From assembly GCA_025602915.1 (NCBI GenBank), contig JAHLJZ010000088.1, positions 1-64,000 of the forward strand: a stretch of 64,000 bases of DNA, in the 5' to 3' direction. This document shows positions 33,126 to 43,794 of the stretch, one piece after another. The translations under genes and the position numbers were made by a program. This stretch comes from Paraphysoderma sedebokerense. Lineage: Eukaryota; Blastocladiomycota; Physodermatomycetes; Physodermatales; Physodermataceae. Within the stretch, counting starts at the first letter, position 1. Every line of letters begins with the position of its first letter. The notes below the pieces were generated by a model that did no database searches, was not told where the DNA came from, and saw only the letters and a list, made by a program, of their open reading frames with translations.

Positions 33126-34782
33126 CTACTTCTTCTTATATACTCTATTTCCCTGAATATAAACAGACTCGATAGGAGGGTCTGCAATCTCGTAGATGAG
33201 GTGTCTATAATCTATATGATCCACAATCACAAAGTTGGCCAATTTCCCCGGTTCAATCGAGCCATGTAGATCAGACAAATTTAACGATGCTATACATAGA
33301 GAACGTTAAACTCGGTTAAAGGTATGATCAAGGGTGAAAGAATATTTGTACCAGCGCTGTTAATGGTTGCTGCGACCAAGGCCTCTTCCATCGTCATCCT
33401 CATCAGCACGCTTGAAAGATTCATGACGTGAGGCATGCTGAGGCAATGGGCGTTAGGATTGAAATCGCTTCCCAGAGCTACAGGAACACCATTGTCAATC
33501 ATTTTACGGGCCGGCGGTGGTGTTATACGCAAGACATAAGCTGTCGTAGGAAGCAGAACAGCAGAAATCTTATGCTGAGCGAGTCGCGCAATATCTGCGT
33601 CAGACACCTAGAGAGGTCGAGTGAGTCAATTAATGGAGAATTATCAAGAATTTGAAATACTATTCCGAACCTCCTCTAAATGAGAGATAGCCCTGGCACC
33701 AACAGCAACAGCTAACTCGCCGCTATCCATGGGATGCAACTCGTCCCCATGAAAGTTGATAGACCAACCACATTCTCTTCCTCGCTGCAAAATCTTGAGA
33801 GTTTCGGGCTTTTCAAATACACCTTTCTCATAAAAAACGTCGACATTATCAACACGAACTTCCCCCTTCGCTTGAGCATCTAAGATTGCCGGGATCTGCT
33901 CGTTAATAATGTTATTGGTGTAATTTGCGACCGTTTGATCCTTGGGCACTGAATGGCCGCCGAGGTATGTCGCTGAAATCTTTATCGGATGCTTCCCTTC
34001 AGCTTGATGAATCACCCGAAGCATCTTCAATTCAGTCCCTGTTTCCAACCCGTATCCACTCTTAATTGATCAGGTTAGTATAAGGAATAATGAGGTATCA
34101 TGCCACAAAACCACTCAAACCTTCGCCTCAACACAGGTTGTTCCAAAAGAAACCATTCGGTTTAACCTTTGCAAAAACAAATCAAGCAGTTCTTTTTCTG
34201 AAGATTCTCTGGTATGCTTTACGGTAAAGCCAATGCCACCGCCAGCCTTATGTATTTCCATGTACGATGCACCTTGAATTTTTAAAGCAAATTCGTGCAC
34301 TCGGTCTCCGCTCCATACCTATTACAGTACTTTATCAGCAAGAAGTAAAGCATTTCGGTGCATAATAATTGAGAAAATCTCACCGGATGTGTATGGCCGT
34401 CAACAAATCCAGGAACTATACTTTTTCCGGTGACATCGACAATTTCTTCCACACACTTTTCACGGTACCAGTTCAATTTACTCAATTCACTCTCTTTTCC
34501 TACTGCAACGATATGGCCGGATTGCGATACTAATACACTTGCATTTTCAATAATAGCAACCTATTGAGGTATGTGAGTCGGGTTTTGGGTTCGGAATGTA
34601 TCTGAAACGGTCCGGCCCTCCGGGGTCATACGCACATCTTTCATTTGTGGCCCTACTTTCAACTTCTCTTTATTCACACAAACACAAACTACTTGTGCGG
34701 CATTCTTCAACAGCAGCTTAAACTTGGCGTCTGTTGCCGGCTTGTAATCCGGCGAAGGAAGGATTATCGACGGAGTTGTCAT
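33126..34782 (-). CDS. hutI: Imidazolonepropionase (histidine degradation)
   Basis: Six exons on the minus strand: 34782-34636, 34560-34384, 34318-34121, 34060-33671, 33607-33352, 33289-33126; 443 residues. The enzyme opens the imidazolone ring to N-formimino-L-glutamate in histidine catabolism. Metal and active-site motifs: DGHTHP (103-108), GGGI-FTVKHTRE, C-VEAKSGYGLETGTELKMLRV, HGDELHP (278-284), ISHLEE (His301) and GSDFNPN (Asp352). It is closest in pattern to animal AMDHD1. The first strand LLLKNAAQVVCV fits the family N-terminus, so the ATG at 34782 is preferred, though the frame stays open for about 98 codons upstream. No other histidine-degradation gene lies nearby. Confidence 0.92.
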
Positions 34783-35123
34783 TGCTGAGTAGGCCACACA
34801 ACGTTGGTGGTTTTTGACCTGTCGCTCTTCTGACGACGACCCCACATGCTCGGTAAAACGTGGACCCGTTTTGCCCCGAATTTCCGTCCGAGGATTTGGA
34901 AAAAAAAAATTTCGTTTTGCTGGTACGTCAATCGAAGAAAAGATTTCACAAATAGTTTTAAACATATATTTGTCACTTTTAATTACACGATCTCTTGATT
35001 TATGATCCTTAACAGAAGCTACACAGGCCTGCCTGTTCTCTATGGTACAAAAGTATCGAACATCTATCCGGCCCAATTCAATAACAGCGTATTGCGATAA
35101 AATTATACCGTAACTATTGCCAT
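34783..35123. other. Spacer between zinc-finger gene end and hutI start
   Basis: Must hold the hutI promoter. It is open on the minus strand in frame with hutI up to about 35076, giving a Lys/Arg-rich translation without similarity to the family. Confidence 0.45.
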
Positions 35124-36092
35124 TTAAATCTGCCTATGTATCTGCATTGGTGAGGTGAGATTCAATCCCAACCTACTCAGAATTGCATCCGCGTCGATGT
35201 TCTGTGACTGTGGTTCTCCGTTTTTTGGGACGGAAGGACCGATGGAGCTTGTATTTTTTGCATTTGGTGATTTTGAATTTCTGACATGAATTTTCATATG
35301 TCGCTTTAGATCCCAGCGTCGAACGAAAGAGGAATCGCAAATGCCACAATGAAACGGTCTGAGATGAAAATGGATCACAATGTGATTCTGCAGATCAATA
35401 AAATGTCAGCTTCTGAACTTGAAAGCAAGATAAATTCGAACGATAAATATTTGAACTCTTACCCGTAAATTATGTTTCATTCCGAAACTTTTAGAACAAA
35501 ACGGACACAGATATTGTTCTTTCCCATCTTGAAGGACAAAGGCATAATGAGACATCGTTTGTTCTGCTAATAAATCCATTTCATGTTTCTCGTGATGGTA
35601 AAGCAACATTTGGGGTTCTTCTAACGGCGTGATCTTTATTTTTTTAATGGCGCCAGAATTACTACCAGTAGTGCTAGGCGCTGAGTTCAAGAACGGAACT
35701 GGATCTAGATTGTTTGTACCGTTATTTATAGGCGATGTGTAACCGTTAGGATAACCATGGTTCGATATATCATTAAATGAAGATAATCCGTGCACTGGAG
35801 AAATCGATCCTCCAGGGGTTGGAAGTTGTTGAAGGTTCTGCGGTTGAGACCCAGCTGACATCATACTTTCCAACAATGATGCATTTGTTATTGGAGGGGA
35901 GATTGGCCATGTTTGTAGATGGTTCGGAGCAGCTGACCCATAGTTAGATAGCTGGATGTTTACAATGGGTTTTCTCGGCGAATATTGTGGAGCATTAAGT
36001 TGACTGTAGCTTCCGATAACGTCTGAATGAACCTGTTCATTCGACTGATGGGTGAGAGCGTAGCTGACTTGCGTAGACGTAAAAGGGTTCAT
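35124..36092 (-). CDS. C2H2 zinc-finger protein, two fingers
   Basis: Two exons on the minus strand: 36092-35463 and 35387-35124; 297 residues. The first about 170 residues are Asn/Ser/Pro-rich and disordered. Two tandem C2H2 fingers follow: LCPFCSKSFGMKHNLRNHIVIH, of which the splice junction falls inside the helix, and FHCGICDSSFVRRWDLKRHMKIH, joined by the short linker FHLRP. Cys and His spacing is C-x2-C-x12-H-x3-H in both. The C-terminal tail is Ser/Asn-rich. Likely a sequence-specific transcription factor; the target is unknown. Two-finger arrays with a long N-terminal disordered region are common among fungal regulators (for example the Msn2-like class), but I see no specific family motif. 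Confidence 0.85.
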
Positions 36093-36176
36093 TTCTTCAA
36101 GAGAAATTATATAGTTCTATGCTTTTATATTGCAAATTGAGATTACGAGCTCGGTAAGTTATACACGGTAGATGAT

Positions 36177-36629
36177 GTGGCAATGCCGAGTTTTTATATA
36201 GCTTTGGTCGGGTCAAATATTGTGCCACGCACATTCGTGGAAACAAGGTCTTCAGAAAGATGCACAATTTATATCACGGAAGCAGCCCGAAGCATTTGGT
36301 GTACAATCTTTTTTTGGCTGTATCTGATTTGGATTATTTCAAAGAGTAACGCGGCCACGACAGATATTTTATCCGATCGTAAAGCCACGTCTCAACGGTC
36401 TTGTGCTAGGTTGCTTAACTCGTGTGTCGCTGAAGGATGATGATTGTGTCCAGGTGAAATTCCGAACCATCTTGGCAGTGAAAACTATTTTTCAAATCTT
36501 GGGAGCATTGATGAATTGCCATTTTCAACTTGTAACGTTTTCAAGTACAGCCGACCAGAATCTGACAATTATCAATTCAATTTTCAGTCTTCCAGTTGCC
36601 ATGCAGACGATCCATTACGATATAACTGA
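36177..36629 (+). CDS. Tentative small membrane-anchored or secreted protein
   Basis: Candidate two-exon gene: 36177-36378 and 36454-36629, joined by a 75-nt intron with a GTAAAG donor and a TGTCCAG acceptor; 125 residues. Splicing removes a tandem TGATGA that otherwise interrupts a single reading frame. The predicted protein has a hydrophobic stretch CTIFFWLYLIWIISKSNAA (about 39-57), then a polar C-terminal part ending SSSCHADDPLRYN. No family recognised. The start is uncertain: an upstream exon could place the hydrophobic segment at the N-terminus as a signal peptide. Evidence is only the matching intron size, phase and composition, so confidence is low. Confidence 0.3.
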
Positions 36630-37906
36630 GAAAGACAGCACCCATACAAGCTTCATCAAAAGCCTTCACACTTCACAGTGCAATAAATAAACAACAATGC
36701 CATTTGCGCTTCAAGTGCTTACAAGACAGTATGCGATAGAACGAACGCTTCAATGGCTAAGTTTCAACGTTTCAAAATTTGTTGTCCTATGCGGTTAGTT
36801 CACAATGGAGAATTCACATACTTCATGAACTACTAATGGGTTTGAACGAACTTTTTCTGGTTTTTTGTTATTACAAATATCTGTTGATGTATTGTCGGTA
36901 TAGATGGTGGAATTTTCATTCTAACTGAGCTTGACTCAACCGACTGGATCTCCAGCTCTCTCGGCTTATCTGTATACTGTATAGGCCAGTATATAATTAT
37001 TGTTGGAGGAGAGAATTTTTCGAATCATATTATCTGTGGCTTTGATCTGTGTCTTTCAGATTTTTGGTATTTTTCTCTTCATTCGTTTCTATAGTATGTG
37101 TCTCAATTTATATCCGGGTTTTTTCCTGGAGTCAGCGATCAATAATTATCAGTATCATTTCGTTAAATTTTCCCGGTTAATAATGGAACAAGAGCTCGCG
37201 TGTTCACTAGATCGATCAGGAGTATATATTTTTGGGTACATTTTGGGTCTCCCACATTCAATTATTTTTTTGACATGATGTATATATTCTATGGCATTGT
37301 TCAGATCTCCTGAAATAAATCAAAGCAATAAGGAAATGATCCTTTGCCACAGTCACTTTTGACTTAGTTTTGCCAAGCCACAAAAGCGTTCGGGTTACAC
37401 ACATGGCTGGCTCCAACCCAGCTTTAGGGCGGAGTCTGATATACGGCTAGCAATTCTGTAGACTGTACAATGGAATTGTTAGAGGAGACTTAACGTATGT
37501 TTAAGCAATGCTTCTATTGTCCATTGCCAGAATGTGATGATCCGTCCTGAGCTCCAGGTGTAGTTTCTGGAAAGCCTTCAAGGCGCGCGGCGTTGACGTC
37601 TGTGTTCCCTCCGACAGGCGGCACAAACTGCCAACGCTATACTCCACAACCTAGCCTGAACCTATATCCAAGCTAAAATGTCCCTCATTATTTCTCCTAG
37701 TAGTTTTGTGAACACAAAGCCGTATGAAGGGCACGGTAGCAAGCGACTGCGTTTTCATCTGCAGAAGCCAAAGACGGAAACTCCGACACCCATTCGCGAA
37801 GAAGCGGTTCTGGATGACATGTGGGATAATTATAGATTTCTTCGAATCCGCAGATGAAATCCAACGGGGGAGACGAGGACCACAGAGACGAGGAATGATA
37901 TGGGAT
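36630..37906. other. Gene-poor stretch
   Basis: About 1.3 kb without a supported gene. A hydrophobic 92-codon frame at 37000-37278 starts with TTG and has no motif. The segment 37560-37640 is locally GC-rich. No repeat or RNA gene recognised. Confidence 0.5.
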
Positions 37907-40097
37907 TTATTCACTATATACACAGGTAATTAGGTCATCCTGAAAAGCATTTAACAGCATTTTCATTTCCCGCCTCGTAACATTTTCCTTTGACATTATT
38001 TCATCAATCGAATATCGTCCATTGAAGTATGGGGCCAGGCTAAATGGATGACATCAATATCAATAACAAGGCAACAGTCATGAAAGAAATAATTTACCGT
38101 TCAAACAAGCCCCCGATTACTGGTCCCTGTAAATTCGCAATCATCCTGATGTATTCCTTTTCCCCGGAACCCACATCATCCCAGTCCAACAACACAGTTT
38201 TTCTATCTTCCGGCCTAAAACCAACTCCCAAACCCATATTTCCCGCCTCGTTACATAGCTCTTGATATTCTTCTAATGGTAACCCCAATCGAATAAATTC
38301 TGGGACCTGTAGGTACACATAGGTTTGAAGTGCAGTAATATAACCTCTTGCCAATAAGAAAGCGATGGCATCAAGATACGTTAATCGGGTCGTATCGTTT
38401 TCTCGGGGGGCTTTAGAAGGTAGGAGAGCGGAAAGTGGTTTGGGCGTGGATAGATTAGAGAGAAAAGTGAGTAAATCGATTGTGGGGAAAATATTACTGA
38501 ATTCAGCGTTTAGCCTGAAAATGCTGTCAAAGGATCACGTCAGATACCAATACATGTTTAAAAATATAAAACTGGTTGCAAAGTTTCGAAAAATGGAGAT
38601 AAAAGTAGATATTTACTCACTTTGCTAGATCTGCTTGAGGTGAGACAGAATAATAATTTCGAGTACTAATGGGAGTGATTAATTTGGCTTTTTGCCAATA
38701 TATCAGATGCGCTGCCATTCGAAGGATTTGAGACAAGCTACAATCCATTTGCAATTGTATCTCTTCAAAACTGATTTATCATCAAAATATGTATCTAAAC
38801 TCAAACAACCGAAGGTAATGGAACGTACCATTGAGTTGGGGATACCGTCTGGATAAACTTAACCAATAGCGGAGTCGCATCCGGTGGAAGAAACCTCAAG
38901 ATGTTATCTGGATCTTCTAGCCATACTATTGAATGATGTGGTTTGATTAATGGAAAATATTTCGAACTGTAATCTCGCTCTGACGCAGCTATGGACTCGT
39001 CGTCCTCCTCTTCATCATCTAAACTTAATCCTTCTAAACGGGGAAGGACTGACAATGTGGGTAACTGATTTTGAGGAAGATGGAGGGCAACATGTATGTG
39101 GTTATTGACGACAATTGAAGTCGGTGATAGATTAGGGTTGGTAAGTGAGTCGTACAGCAGCGCCATCAGTCTCGCCAGAGATGAATCCAAAAGTATTTTG
39201 TCGATCAAATCGAGCGATTCGGCTTTCCATCACGAAATATGATTAGAATAGAATTAAGCTTACATTCAATTGAGGAACAGAATCTTGCTTACCAGTCAAG
39301 TGTTCATCCTTTAACCCCAATATTAACTCGGCTTCGTGTCGAACGTATTCAAATCGAAGCTGCTCATGTCGTAAGGCCGCAGTGATTTTGGTGACAACAT
39401 TATGGTAAAGGCTATCCAAAAAGGCGGCATGACTACCATCATGGCTATTCTCTACGACAAATACCAAATGGAACATGTTCATAAACAAACGCTGAGATGG
39501 GGCGTCGTCGGAAGACCCGTTATCATTCGTTGGTGCATCGGATGTCGCTTCTTCCAAACTTTTGGTTTCAACATCATTGGCATCTGATTTATCTTGGTAC
39601 TGCTTGAGTCGACTTTGATAATATGGTGCCACCGGGAAAGAGATATCGCTGAGCCGATCTGGCGTTAGCAAAGTAGGATGGCCAAGAAAAGTTATGTCAT
39701 CAACAGATAACTGAAATCGATGGTCACAAAAGGCAGGTTTCGGCGATAATATATTTGCTAAAAATTGAGTGCTAAATCCAAGAATATCGTCTTCAAGTAA
39801 GGTTTTTGCACCGCCTGTGCGTTGAGAGTTTATATCTGCAGAATACGACTTGTCGTTCGATGACTTTATGGTTGCGCTGAGGGTCGGAAGTATGGAGTCA
39901 GGCTCCAGGCCGAATTGCTCTGGTAATGATGGAATGGAATTGGCGAGATCTGTGTATTGGCTCAGAGGAGGCGGGACGACGGCAACAGGGGATTTCTCTA
40001 TTGATTTTGGATATCGAAAGACAAAGTGATGTCCTCTCGAGGAGTTTATGACGAGGACGATGCCAATCACGAAGGGATGGTGGGGCGCCGTGGACAT
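37907..40097 (-). CDS. NPR3: GATOR1/SEACIT subunit NPR3 (NPRL3)
   Basis: Five exons on the minus strand: 40097-39293, 39222-38829, 38770-38621, 38514-38098, 38039-37907; 632 residues. NPR3 with NPR2 and IML1 is the GTPase-activating complex that turns off TORC1 during amino-acid shortage, at the vacuole. The N-terminus PFVIGIVLVINSSRGHHFVFRYP matches the longin-like start of the family. FSTQFLANILSPKPAFCDHRFQLSVDDITFLGHPTLL is a conserved block (seen over 39650-39760). A disordered insert precedes LFMNMFHLVFVV. The C-terminal winged-helix parts include LSQILRMAAHLIYWQKAKLI and APYFNGRYSIDEIMSKENVTR. The ATG at 40097 was chosen over an upstream in-frame ATG at 40169 because it fits the family N-terminus. 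Divergent with the next gene, 118 bases apart. Confidence 0.88.
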
Positions 40098-40215
40098 GAT
40101 TTCTTCGGCATAGATAGGTTGTATCTTGGATAACAGAAATGTTTTTGATGATGCGATATGAGTGTCCAAGTATGCCTACGAAAGGGAACTGTTCTAGAAC
40201 TGTTCCAGAAGAAAT

Positions 40216-41684
40216 ATGGAATCAAATCCCGATGCCGTGGGAGTTTTTACTTTTGACAAAAACTCAACGACTAAAATTCATCCATCAAAACTAATCATGG
40301 ACAAACTGGGCCAGCAGTTATCATTCCTGATACCGTCATCCTCTACAGACACTCCGCCATCATGTCCCGACCGACATGGAATGGAATTTCATCTTACTTG
40401 GGCAAATGTTGGAATCGCCTCTTCTCTCTTGATTCTGAATGTAAACTCTATGATTCTTTCATCTTGTTCATCTGAGAGTATTGAATTCATGCTCTACACT
40501 TATTTAGGGTGCATTATCATTGGCTCTTTCATTGAATCTAGAGGTTTCAATGATTGTTGCATCTATACGATGCGTTGTCCAGCTATCCATCATGGGATCG
40601 GTTCTGACACCTGTTCTTCGAAATAACGAGAATCCGTATATCGTATTCGGGATGGCAACTGCGTTGTTATCGTTGGGATGTATCGAAGCATATCTGAACA
40701 AGGCCAAATATCGACACAGTTGGATGTTTTTGAATATCTTTGTGTCGATGTTGATTTCAATGATTGTGAGTTGCGCAATTGGTACGAACATTCCATGACA
40801 ATTCTCCTTGGCCCCGATGCTGTTCTTGTCAGGCTAATGCACAGTGTTATAATATGTCTTGAATCATGCTCAATACAGGCATCCAATTCGCGATCCCAAC
40901 TACGCCCTTTTTTAACGCTCGAATGTTCATTCCAACAATCGGGATGCTTCTAGGAAATACGATATCAGGGATGGCATTGGGGCTGCGGACATGTTTATCA
41001 CATTTTGTGGAGAAAAGAGATCAGATTGAGCTGTTATTGAGTTTTGGCGCCGGTAGATGGGAAACTGCACAGCCCATACTGAAAGAATCGATTAGTACTG
41101 GCCTCCTGCCCGTGCTAAATGCTATGTCGTAAGTTCATAAGTTTACTTCTATACGAAACGATTGTACATTACAAGCTAATCGTATCTCCAATATTTATCG
41201 CTTATTACAGCGTGGTAAATAATCGAACTTTTCACATATTATTATTTCATTTTCCGGTGGCTAATTGATTTTCTCGACATAGGTCGGCCTCATCTCGATA
41301 CCAGGTCAAATGACTGGACAAATCCTCGCAGGAGCTCCAATAGATCAGGCAGTACATTATCAACAAATCATCATGTTCTTAATCTTCTCTTCCACAGCTC
41401 TTGGCACCATCATTTCTTGTATTGTAAGTACTTACATTCAGAGATTACATCTTTTCTTATTCTAATTCCGATTTAACTACACTAACGCTGAATCTCTCTT
41501 CCCACTTTACGAGTAGATATGCATATTTATTTGTCTTGATTCCACGCTCCGTCTCCGCATCGACCGAATAACGGCGGAACCAATCTTGAATCATCAGTAT
41601 ATCAGAAAGATCATTAATTTTATTTTATGCCGTGATTGCTGCCCAAGGGAAGAGGAGGGAGAAAACGTGAAGAAAGATGATTAG
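40216..41684 (+). CDS. fetB: FetB/UPF0014-family membrane protein
   Basis: Exons 40216-40440, 40508-40781, 40879-41128, 41211-41214, 41283-41426, 41517-41684; 354 residues. Bacterial FetB is the permease of an iron exporter with the ATPase FetA; plant ALS3/STAR2 relatives act in aluminium tolerance. Family blocks: MIVASIRCVVQLSIMGSVL, FIPTIGMLLGNTISGMALGL, ELLLSFGAGRWETAQPILKES and VGLISIPGQMTGQILAGAP. About seven membrane helices. A disordered N-terminal extension of about 55 residues precedes the first helix. The fourth exon is only 4 nt (cgtg): it supplies the last base of a Ser codon and a Val codon, and without it the frame is lost. No ATPase partner is encoded nearby. Confidence 0.82.
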
Positions 41685-42249
41685 TAAATTCAAATTGATC
41701 AAAGTGCCCATCATTCAACGTCAAAGGCCGCTTCAAGAAGGTTTGGTTTCTGTTGTTATAGTAGAGACAGTCTGCGTCATGTCGTACAACGACTGCCGCT
41801 TACTTGTAGGAGGTCGGATTTCACAGGAGTGATAATTTGTGACATTCTATAATTTATGCAGGTATTATTTAAATCCCCGACACGCCATGTGTAAAATAAA
41901 ATTAAGTAAACCTAAAATTGATTACATTACTTCAGGATTTTGCCATGCACTGAATTTTCTTGTGCTTGGACATGAAGAAGCTTACGAAGTGAAAGGAATC
42001 ATGAGAGTTCAAAATTTAGCCAAATGACTGTGTCTCTTGCAATAGTGAGGTCGATTTTAAGGGTTCATACGTTTGTATGAGCAGACAGCAGATCATCATC
42101 ACGATGCGAACGGACAAACTTCTCGAAACGTTCAAGAATACAGCCAACTCATGCATTCGTAAAAGAGTGGGAACTCACTGTTCAAGGCATCAGAAAGAGC
42201 ACTTTGAATACACCCAAATTCTTTATTTTCATTTCCTATGATCGCATTC
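41685..42249. other. Intergenic between convergent genes
   Basis: 3' flanks of fetB and NAA10. A 62-codon plus frame at 41839-42027 has no recognisable feature. Nothing else seen. Confidence 0.5.
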
Positions 42250-43309
42250 TTACGACCTTCTACCTACTTTACCATTTGCAGAACTGTCCTTCTTCAAATT
42301 GCAGCGCATTGCATAAGCATCTTCTCCGTCTGCATAATATTTCTTTTCTATCTCGTGTATACTACAACCGTAAACAACCATAGCAAATCATGTTAACAGA
42401 AATAGAAAATCATGGAACCATTTTGAACGAACTCACCTGAAACCTAAAGTATCCCGATACAAATGCAAAGCGGCTCGATTGCTTTTTCGCACGTGCAGAG
42501 AAACGTAATGCGAATCGAATACATCTTTCATCGCTGCCTCTGCAACATGCAAATTAGGAGTATTTGAAGAACGAACACCAAATTATACGTTAAGACACCA
42601 GTCTCTTTCACATGTTAAGAAAAGCAGTACATACGGGACAATCTCATCAACTTTTCAGCAATTCCTAATCGCCTGTATTTCTTCATAACTGAAAGTGAAG
42701 TGATATGTCCGTGTGGCACATCATTTGCTTCCTCCTCCCTATTTGATGGGCCTGTGAGCTTCCATGATGTATTGCATATTTAAAAGAAAGAATATAAATT
42801 ATAAGAGAAAGACTTACATTTTAGCCAGAACATAACCCACTATCCTTCCTTTGTGATCTTCTGCGACATACGACAACTGAGGCCACGACAGAGCATGATA
42901 AAGATCTGAATAATGATTTAAAGAAGCAAATCAAAAATAAAGTGCATTTAGTGAATTATATACTCCGGAAGCCTTTTCAATAAAAGAAAACAGAAGAATG
43001 GTATGAGCTGCTATGAACATACAATATTTCATTTGATAGTTTTCCGGCAGATTCGTTAAATTACAGTTCTGCACGTTTAACAAGTCGTGAACCTATAATT
43101 CAGACAGTATGGGAAGCCGAATAATACAATATACCGAGGAGAAATCGTTTGACAAAGAAGAGAGAGCAATCAGTATGTTAGAAAAGTCCAAATGATAAAG
43201 TTGAGAAAAAGCTCGAATCCCTCTCAAACACTGTTTCTGGAAAAGTAAGGCATATTCAAAACATTTTTTTAGAGCAAGAAATACATACGGTTGCTTGTCG
43301 AATATTCAT
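42250..43309 (-). CDS. NAA10: NatA catalytic subunit NAA10 (ARD1)
   Basis: Six exons on the minus strand: 43309-43289, 43092-43023, 42905-42818, 42738-42635, 42539-42437, 42361-42250; 165 residues. It acetylates N-termini (Ser, Ala, Thr, Gly, Val, Cys) co-translationally with NAA15. The GNAT fold is complete: [39 protein letters not shown], a [11 protein letters not shown] strand, [15 protein letters not shown], acetyl-CoA loop RRLGIA (82-87), [23 protein letters not shown] and [16 protein letters not shown]. Length is at the short end because the acidic C-tail of animal NAA10 is nearly absent. Exon 1 codes only seven residues. Each of the five splice junctions is needed to keep conserved blocks in frame. 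Confidence 0.93.
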
Positions 43310-43794
43310 TCTAAGTCTTGTGGTATTTCCGGGGGTGATAAAAGAATAGTCGGGCTTGCTATAAATTCCCTGCCCCAAGTCAATTTAGGATGTTCAAAAT
43401 AAACAAAACCCGTCTCGAGCCAGTTTCTGAATCGCTCATTCACATTCAGAATTAGTTGAAGATGCATTTATTGCATCCGTCGAAAATTCATTTAGTCAAT
43501 AATACTTCTTAATACGGCCTTGAATTTTATGTTTGCTCACTATTTGTCGATTTTTGATATTTCAAATGTAATTCGTTCCCCAGGTTTTATAATCCCAATT
43601 GATACAACTGATCAGACTGAATAGTCAAATATGTTCCATTTAAAAACCAAGGACAGAGTTACTAATTCATATATATAAATAACAGAACTATATTACAATT
43701 CACGCGACTTCTGTATAGCACTAAAAACGCATGATATATGGAAATAAATTGATAAATAAAGAAGCAATACATGTAAGTGTGCTAATAAAATGAA
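43310..43794. other. Intergenic, NAA10 promoter side
   Basis: AT-rich spacer between the end of the CEP350-like gene and the start of NAA10, both on the minus strand. No gene seen. Confidence 0.5.

Noticed and set aside
37000-37278. 92-codon hydrophobic plus-strand frame
   Set aside because: Starts with TTG, AT-rich codons explain the hydrophobicity, and no splice partner or family match is visible.
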